A DNA stretch of 10,819 nt from Saccoglossus kowalevskii (lineage: Eukaryota > Hemichordata > Enteropneusta > Harrimaniidae): contig NW_003143797.1 in NCBI RefSeq assembly GCF_000003605.2, positions 66,028 to 76,846 of the forward strand. The letters are read 5' to 3'. A program made the position numbers and the translations under genes. Each line of letters starts with the position of its first letter. Position 1 is the first letter of the stretch. Below the pieces are notes generated by a model. The model ran no database searches. It was not told the DNA's origin and was given only the letters and a program-made list of their open reading frames with translations. Positions 6,221 through 10,819 of the stretch are shown here, one piece after another.

Positions 6221-8171
6221 GTGAGTAGAGAACCTTTATCTGTTTGTGTCTCATGATTTTCGTGAATTTGTCTCGCGAAAGTCAGTATGAGTTCCTTACC
6301 ATAATTGTTCGATATATAGTGTCATTCGGAAAGTGCTTTCATCTTCTTCATTTGAATGTAACATATGCACAGGGACGATGACGATGTAAGTGTCGCGATG
6401 GCAGTTCGTACCGTCTGCACACATGATTTGCAGAAAATCGTTTGTTTTGGGTGCTCCTCGAGATGACTTTGATGCGAATGAATTGAGGTGCTCGTGGAAC
6501 CAGAAAAAAATGAGTTGTTCAGAATAGAAATCGGTCGTTATAGCTCTGTTAGAAGTAGCACCTCATGATGTGTTCTGAATCGCATTTATCTTGATATTAA
6601 ATGATATGTCGATTATCTATTCGAAATCTTAAAAAGTAATCGTTTCGAATAAGTTTTTGGGCTTTAGGTGACGGGAAGGCTAAATTCATTGCTTGAAAGT
6701 TAATCAACATTATATATGTGATAGTTGTTGGTAGTGGAGTGGTCATACTCTAATGTCTAGTGATTGCTATTTTTTCTTTCATCTTGCGATAAATTGATTG
6801 ATAATTTCCTCATGCCGAAACAGACAAAGTTAGTTTCGTCTCTCCTTCTTACTTATTTCTATATTATTTCTTGGATTATGTTTTAGATGACAAAATTGTT
6901 AATATTAGATGAAAATAATTGGATAGACATTCTTAATGAGTATTGGTTTTAACTTGTGCATAAACAAATTTAATGATGTCACTCATCCGCTATTTTTGCC
7001 TGTGAGTTAAAGTGTATTAAGTACAAAAAGAAGCACCAAGTTTATTTCTTGCATAAACATATATTGCCTATTGTCCTTGAAACTTGAGGTTTCCCAGATT
7101 AGTTATTTGATAATCAGTACACACTTTTTTCCAACCCTTTTACACTAAAAGTTTCAGTTATTTTTCAGTTATGGATGTCATAGAACTCATACCATATTTT
7201 GCTTGTGTGTCTATGGTCAAAATAAGTACTTTTCTGATGGATCCGCTCAGTATACATGTAATTTTTTTTCTGTTTATAGTACCTGGAGATGTGATAATAA
7301 TTAAAATATGGCATGGTAGTTTCATATTCCAATATATTCCAGATCTAGGTGTTATACATTTTTGTGCAATTGAAAAATGCAATGATTCAATTGGTATTGT
7401 AAACATGGCTCTGTAAAACAAATTAGCAAATACAATCTGTTGTTAAAATTGATATGCTATTATGGATCTGCATTTTTCTTTTAGTAATTTGTGTTAATTT
7501 TTATTTATTTGTGTATAACCTACTTACAAGACAGTTAAATACAAATTAATATACAGGTAAACGTGCTTAACACACGAAACAGGAATAACAATATTAATGC
7601 AGAACTTATTGAAATGTTTGAAAAAACAATTGGAATCATCTTTTGGTTTTTGATCAATTAAATTATTAATCATAAAATTTATTGTATGAATTTGTGATTT
7701 TGTGCACAGCAGTGAAAAAATAAAGTTGCGATAAGATCTTGTATGAAAGGAAGCTTATAAAAAGTTGTATCCCGAGATACTTTCCACTCTTGTATGCAAA
7801 AATAGACTTAAATACAAATCTGTTGAACCTGTTTTTCTCTAAAACCTTGTATGTGTACAACTTGGTCAGTGACAAGCCCAAGCTAGACAGTGACATTTGA
7901 GCATCAAGCATTGTCTTCTGAGCAATTTTTTGCTTACACCAGTGCCACAGCTGGTTCAAAGCTCACATTCAGATTTGTGTAAGCAGTGTCTTTTCCACAC
8001 ATATTCTTAGGCATTTCTCTAGGGAATTGAGATTCAGCTGAAAAAAGTATGTAGTTCAAGTAGATAGCTAAAGCTGTCATTTAGGATATGAACAGCCAAC
8101 TTTCAGAGAAAACACTTTGTTTTTCAATATGTCACATCAATCCCATATCGCTTTAAATATCTATCACACAT
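6221..8171. other. Probable intronic or intergenic DNA, no firm gene
   Basis: Composition is A+T-rich, with several pyrimidine-rich tracts ending in ag (for example near 6886 and 7167). The + frame at 7171-7416 and the - frame at 7421-7158 overlap and neither resembles a known protein. The + frame is hydrophobic, and I cannot decide whether it is chance. A - frame (7959-7666) begins at a TTG, not ATG. Within the same stretch another - frame, reading Met-Pro-Lys-Asn-Met-Cys and ending at a TAA near 7933-7935, follows a good acceptor near 8040. I cannot support any of these as genes. Confidence 0.4.
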
Positions 8172-8369
8172 TTAGAAATAAGAATCAATATTAGTTGAAA
8201 AACATACACTTTTAATGAGTTCATTGGAAAACAGGATGACCATCTGGCTGAGCAGTGTTCTAGATAGGATTTCTAAAAGGCATACCTCAATGAATTTTAC
8301 ATTTCCATCCACTTGTAAGTAAAATTCAGTCAAAACAATCCTTGTTCTTTTGTTTGCATTTTCAGTCAC
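8172..8369 (-). other. Weak candidate exon, - strand
   Basis: A 65-codon - strand frame starts with GTG just after a tatatag string. It contains a plausible protein-like stretch (Val-Leu-Thr-Glu-Phe-Tyr-Leu-Gln-Val-Asp-Gly) and has a gtatgt donor-like string near 8209-8204. The acceptor side has a poor pyrimidine tract. On the + strand the same place has a better acceptor (ttgtttgcattttcag ending at 8364). No known domain is seen. It could be a real exon of an unknown gene, or chance. Confidence 0.2.
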
Positions 8370-8390
8370 CTATATAAATTCTACCTAGTT

Positions 8391-9099
8391 AGTCCCCGTT
8401 CGAACGTAGTCCGAAAACGGGGACTTATGTTTTGCCCTGTGTGCGTTCGTGCATGATCACCTGTATCTCGAACATGCATGGACCGATTAAGTTCAAACTT
8501 CACTTATACATCACACATTATATGGGACATATGCACATGCATTTTTTTCATGATCCGATTAACGATAGCCGAATAGCGGCCATTTTAAAGCCGAAAATGC
8601 ATCAAAATCGCACATTTTCACCATTCCGGACCCGGATCTCAGTTATGCATGGATGGATTTTGTTCAAATTTGGTACATACATTAAACATAATAGAACCTT
8701 GATGCCCATCATTTTATTTTTTCGGATCAAGTTCGAAATGGCCGACTGGTGGCCATTTTGTTTTAAAGAATTCAGTTCTGGATCCGTATCCAAGACATGT
8801 CTGGATTGATCAAGTTCAAATTTCACACACACATGGTACATCATGTCACAAATAGATATGTGCATTTGTTTCATGATCCGCTTAACAATAGCTGAATGAT
8901 GGTCATTTTAAGGCCGAAAATGCATCAAAATCACGTATTTTCACAATTCCGGAACCGGATCTCAGTCATGCATGGATGGATTTTGTTCAGATTTAGTACA
9001 ATGTGTTGTACATATGCAGGTGCATTTCGGTCATGATCTGCTTTGAATGTATATGTCACTCAAATATGAACGGAAAGGGGACGTGTCATTGACAATGAC
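8391..9099. mobile_element. Non-coding repeat element with terminal hairpin and 323-bp internal duplication
   Basis: It opens with a perfect 10-bp stem, agtccccgtt (8391-8400) with aacggggact (8416-8425). Two long diverged units follow, at 8461-8783 and 8784 to about 9035. The offset is exactly 323 bp at several anchors (ggatctcag at 8634 and 8957; tcatgatccg at 8548 and 8871). Each unit is itself two related halves, each opening with an atgcatgga-like string and attttgttcaaattt or a variant. The right end holds gaacggaaaggggac (9068-9082), resembling the reverse complement of the left end, then gtcatt-gac-aatgac (9085-9099). Frames at 8432-8809 (+) and 8874-8602 (-) lie inside the repeat and are not genes. 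No transposase is present. Confidence 0.65.
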
Positions 9100-9166
9100 T
9101 TGTTGATTTTTCATTCTTAACAAATTTGATCCCTTTTTATAGATTGAAGAACTTCATTTTCTATAA

Positions 9167-9250
9167 TTGAATCAAGACTATGTTGTTTCTTGTAACTTTG
9201 ACAATATGAAGGTCGATAGAACTAAATTGAAGAAAAGTGTCTCTGAAGTG
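9167..9250 (+). other. Weak candidate exon ending in a good splice donor
   Basis: From the codon after the TAA at 9164-9166 to 9250 the + frame is open and includes an ATG at 9206 (Met-Lys-Val-Asp-Arg-Thr-Lys-Leu-Lys-Lys). It ends in GAAGTG|GTGAGT, a strong 5' splice site. A tttttatag acceptor-like string lies at 9134-9142. The frame between that acceptor and 9167 contains the stop, so this would be a 5' exon with a start codon. No domain is recognised and no in-frame partner exon is found. Confidence 0.22.
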
Positions 9251-9394
9251 GTGAGTATTGACATCTTTATGAATGCTTATGTACCATTCATATCTGCTAC
9301 CCTTTGAGCTTTTTTAGCAGGCAGTGTGCTGAAGTCCTTGAAATGTAATTTTGACTCTTGTGTGTGAAGCAAAAAACGAGAGTCGTTACAGTTA

Positions 9395-9430
9395 GTGTGT
9401 CTGTCTGTGTCTGTGTGTGTATGTGTCTGT
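9395..9430 (+). repeat. TG-rich microsatellite
   Basis: This is an interrupted (TG)n tract with CTGT variants. It sits at the left edge of the repeat array that follows, as simple repeats often do at the border of dispersed elements. Confidence 0.85.
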
Positions 9431-9931
9431 TCCACTGATATCTCAAGAACCATACATTGATTTTTGATTAAACTTGGTGCATAGATGCTCTGGGGCCAAT
9501 GCGCAGATTTGATTAGGTTTTGGTAATCATCACATTTCAATAAAACTTGGTACATAGATGTCATAGGACACTGCACAGACCTGATAGTTTTTAGGGTAAT
9601 ATCAGTACATATTAATTACCTAATTTGCATAATTAATTAATTTTCAGCTTTTGATATTTCAAGTAGTAATTTCTATGAAACTTGGTACATAGTTACTTAA
9701 AGACTGTGCAGAGACCTGTTTAGTTTTTGGGGTAAATTTTTGTGCATATTAGTTAATTTTCAACTTTTCGCCTGATAACTCAAGTACTGATCCTTAATTT
9801 TTCAATGACACTTGCTACATAGATCCTCTAGGACTATGCAGAGACCTGATTAGTTTTAGGGTAAATAATTGTGGATATTATTACCTAATTCGCATAATTA
9901 TTTAATTTGTTCCATGAATGTTCCACTGATA
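9431..9931 (+). repeat. Degenerate tandem array of 'acttggtacatag' units
   Basis: At least four diverged units share, in order: a tatctcaag-like string, acttggtacatag, a gactgtgcagagacctg-like string, tagtttttagggtaa, and ttacctaatttgcataatta. The anchor acttggtac recurs at about 9472, 9545, 9680 and (as acttgctac) 9809, so two intervals are near 130 bp and the first is shortened to 73. The opening string gttccactgatat (9429-9441) appears again at 9920-9932, where a further unit should start but the pogo-like element begins instead. I associate this repeat type with marine invertebrate genomes. It is non-coding, and the - frame at 9576-9277 is not a gene. Confidence 0.75.
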
Positions 9932-10819
9932 TACTGTAAACCGCTTAAATTTCGCGGCTAGAAATTTTTGCGAGTTTGTGAATTCGGGCACATTCGCAAC
10001 GACTAATGTTCGCGATTTTGCTTTCTTTGTTTTAAATTTTCAATACAAGTTTTTCTGGTCGCGTGGTGGTCCATTCGTGAAACAATGAAGTTTTATGTAA
10101 ACAAAGACGCAACCGGATGCATTACACGCCTTCAACCAAAGCGTAATACTGGGTTAATTCGTGTATAATCCCCTCTGTGTCATACTATTGTCTTAAGTAT
10201 TGTTAATGGGGGGTTGTCTTCACCAAGCCACTTAAAAAATTCACACTTTGAGAAAGTCTAGACATGTCCATACTGGTTAATCGCAACGTGTCACGAAAAA
10301 CAGTACTTGGGCCCATCCGCTAAAACGTTCCTACTTCACACGTTGAAGGTGTCTCGTTTTTTCCATTGTTTCAATAATAATACTGCAGACAAAATCGGCA
10401 CTGTCAAATGAAAAATCTGCTTAAAAAGCCATGATTTTGGGATGGATCATCACTTGTCGTGTTATAACTGAACGGTATACTCACTGCACTCTTCTCTTCC
10501 AAGCATTTACAATGTGGCGTTTTGTTATTCGAAATCCTGATGATCAAACCAAGCCCGGGCTTCCTGATCCAAAAAGAACCGACAACGCTGAAGAAACCAC
10601 ACGAGCAAATGAAGAAGTAACTCCAGTTTTAGAAGCTATTGGACCGCGTGGTCAAAAGCGAAAACATGAACACTATGAATTTTACAGTCCCGAACTTCGT
10701 GCGAAGATCGGCAAATACGCAGCCGAAAATGGCAACTCAAAAGCAGCCCGCCATTTTACAGTGGTCTTGGCTAAAAAGGTTAACGTAAGTACAGTTCGGT
10801 CCATGAAAGATTCGTACTT
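9932..10819 (+). mobile_element. Left part of a pogo-like (Tc1/mariner superfamily) DNA transposon
   Basis: The repeat-array unit opening gttccactgatat would continue tctcaag (as at 9441) but changes at 9932/9933 to tactgtaaaccgc, directly after a TA. This fits insertion at TA, as in the Tc1/mariner superfamily. The first 90 bases carry several 'aaatttcgcg' and 'ttcgc' strings on both strands (9947-9957, 9966-9974, 9991-9996, 10009-10017), typical of subterminal repeats where transposase binds. About 500 bp of apparently non-coding leader follow, then the transposase start at 10512. The right end lies outside the window, so the inverted repeat and TA duplication cannot be checked here. Confidence 0.65.
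10512..10819 (+). CDS. Pogo-like transposase, N-terminal part (runs off window)
   Basis: An open frame of 102 codons continues past the window end. Residues 1-45 are polar and probably disordered. A basic cluster at 49-52 (Lys-Arg-Lys-His) may be a nuclear signal. Residues 57-102 fit the psq/CENP-B-type helix-turn-helix found at the N-terminus of pogo-like transposases: helix 1 about 59-71 (Ser-Pro-Glu-Leu-Arg-Ala-Lys-Ile-Gly-Lys-Tyr-Ala-Ala), helix 2 about 76-84 (Ser-Lys-Ala-Ala-Arg-His-Phe), helix 3 about 93-102 (Ser-Thr-Val-Arg-Ser-Met-Lys). This domain would bind the transposon ends; the DDE catalytic domain should follow beyond the window. An alternative in-frame ATG lies at 10431, 27 codons upstream, just after a stop at 10422-10424. 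I prefer 10512 because the upstream extension is hydrophobic and Cys-rich. GTAAGT at 10785-10790 looks like a splice donor, but the helix motif reads through it. No frameshift is visible, so this copy may be fairly young. Confidence 0.72.
   Translation, partial: MWRFVIRNPDDQTKPGLPDPKRTDNAEETTRANEEVTPVLEAIGPRGQKRKHEHYEFYSPELRAKIGKYAAENGNSKAARHFTVVLAKKVNVSTVRSMKDSY

Noticed and set aside
7158-7421. Overlapping + and - frames of 81 and 87 codons
   Set aside because: Long antiparallel frames can arise by chance in A+T-rich DNA. Neither resembles a known protein, though I cannot exclude the + frame entirely.
7666-7959. 97-codon - frame as a protein
   Set aside because: It begins at TTG directly after an in-frame stop two codons upstream, and its C-terminal half is low-complexity A+T-driven sequence.
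7952-7963. tRNA B-box-like ggttcaaagctc
   Set aside because: No A box at the right spacing and no cloverleaf can be drawn around it.
8432-8874. Two overlapping frames of 125 (+) and 90 (-) codons
   Set aside because: Both lie within the 323-bp repeat units and do not persist in the second unit.
9277-9576. 99-codon - frame as a gene
   Set aside because: It runs through the TG microsatellite (a Thr-His-Thr-His string) and into the repeat array.
10785-10790. GTAAGT as an intron start in the transposase gene
   Set aside because: The helix-turn-helix motif continues in frame across it (Val-Ser-Thr-Val-Arg), so it is coding sequence.
1-10819. A multi-gene undescribed system (defence, secretion or biosynthetic cluster)
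   Set aside because: There are no clustered genes. The only well-supported coding sequence is a partial transposase.

Overview
The window looks like non-coding, repeat-rich DNA from an animal nuclear genome. It is strongly A+T-rich, with no dense ORFs, no operon-like spacing and no bacterial signals. It carries decayed DNA-transposon ends, minisatellites, a 33-nt poly-A tract and splice-like junctions. The repeat types (hAT-like ends starting CAGnGGCGG, spread 'aaacttggtacatag' repeats, a pogo-like transposase N-terminus) are ones I associate with marine invertebrates such as molluscs or lancelets. That placement is an impression from memory, not a demonstration.

Layout. 1-560: unique A+T-rich DNA with a small G+C-rich repeat patch (361-422) whose last 35 nt recur exactly, inverted, at 1353-1387. 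561-690: hAT-like miniature element. 691-1966: unique DNA, a cluster of accgtaac-type motifs with a hairpin, and a poly-A tract that may be the tail of a retroposed sequence. 1975-2144 and 5233-5436: two diverged copies, in opposite orientation, of a second hAT-like miniature family. 2748-3618: a block bounded by direct repeats and holding a 35-bp satellite (2851-3193), itself split by an 85-bp insert. 3619-4759: no supportable gene. 4760-4921: a hairpin whose right arm is duplicated around a G+C-rich 106-bp insert. 5437-8390: mostly unique, with a possible first exon of a cellular gene on the + strand (6205-6220) and weak exon candidates. 8391-9099: an element with a terminal hairpin and a 323-bp internal duplication. 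9395-9932: a TG-rich tract and a degenerate repeat array. 9932-10819: left end of a pogo-like DNA transposon that interrupts that array; its transposase gene starts near 10512 and runs off the window.

The only coding region I support with reasonable confidence is the partial transposase. The rest is best read as an intergenic or intronic landscape built by several layers of transposon insertion. I found no multi-gene system. The most informative features are insertion scars where the pre-insertion sequence can be read from the flanks (3056-3140, 4785-4890 and the junction at 9932).
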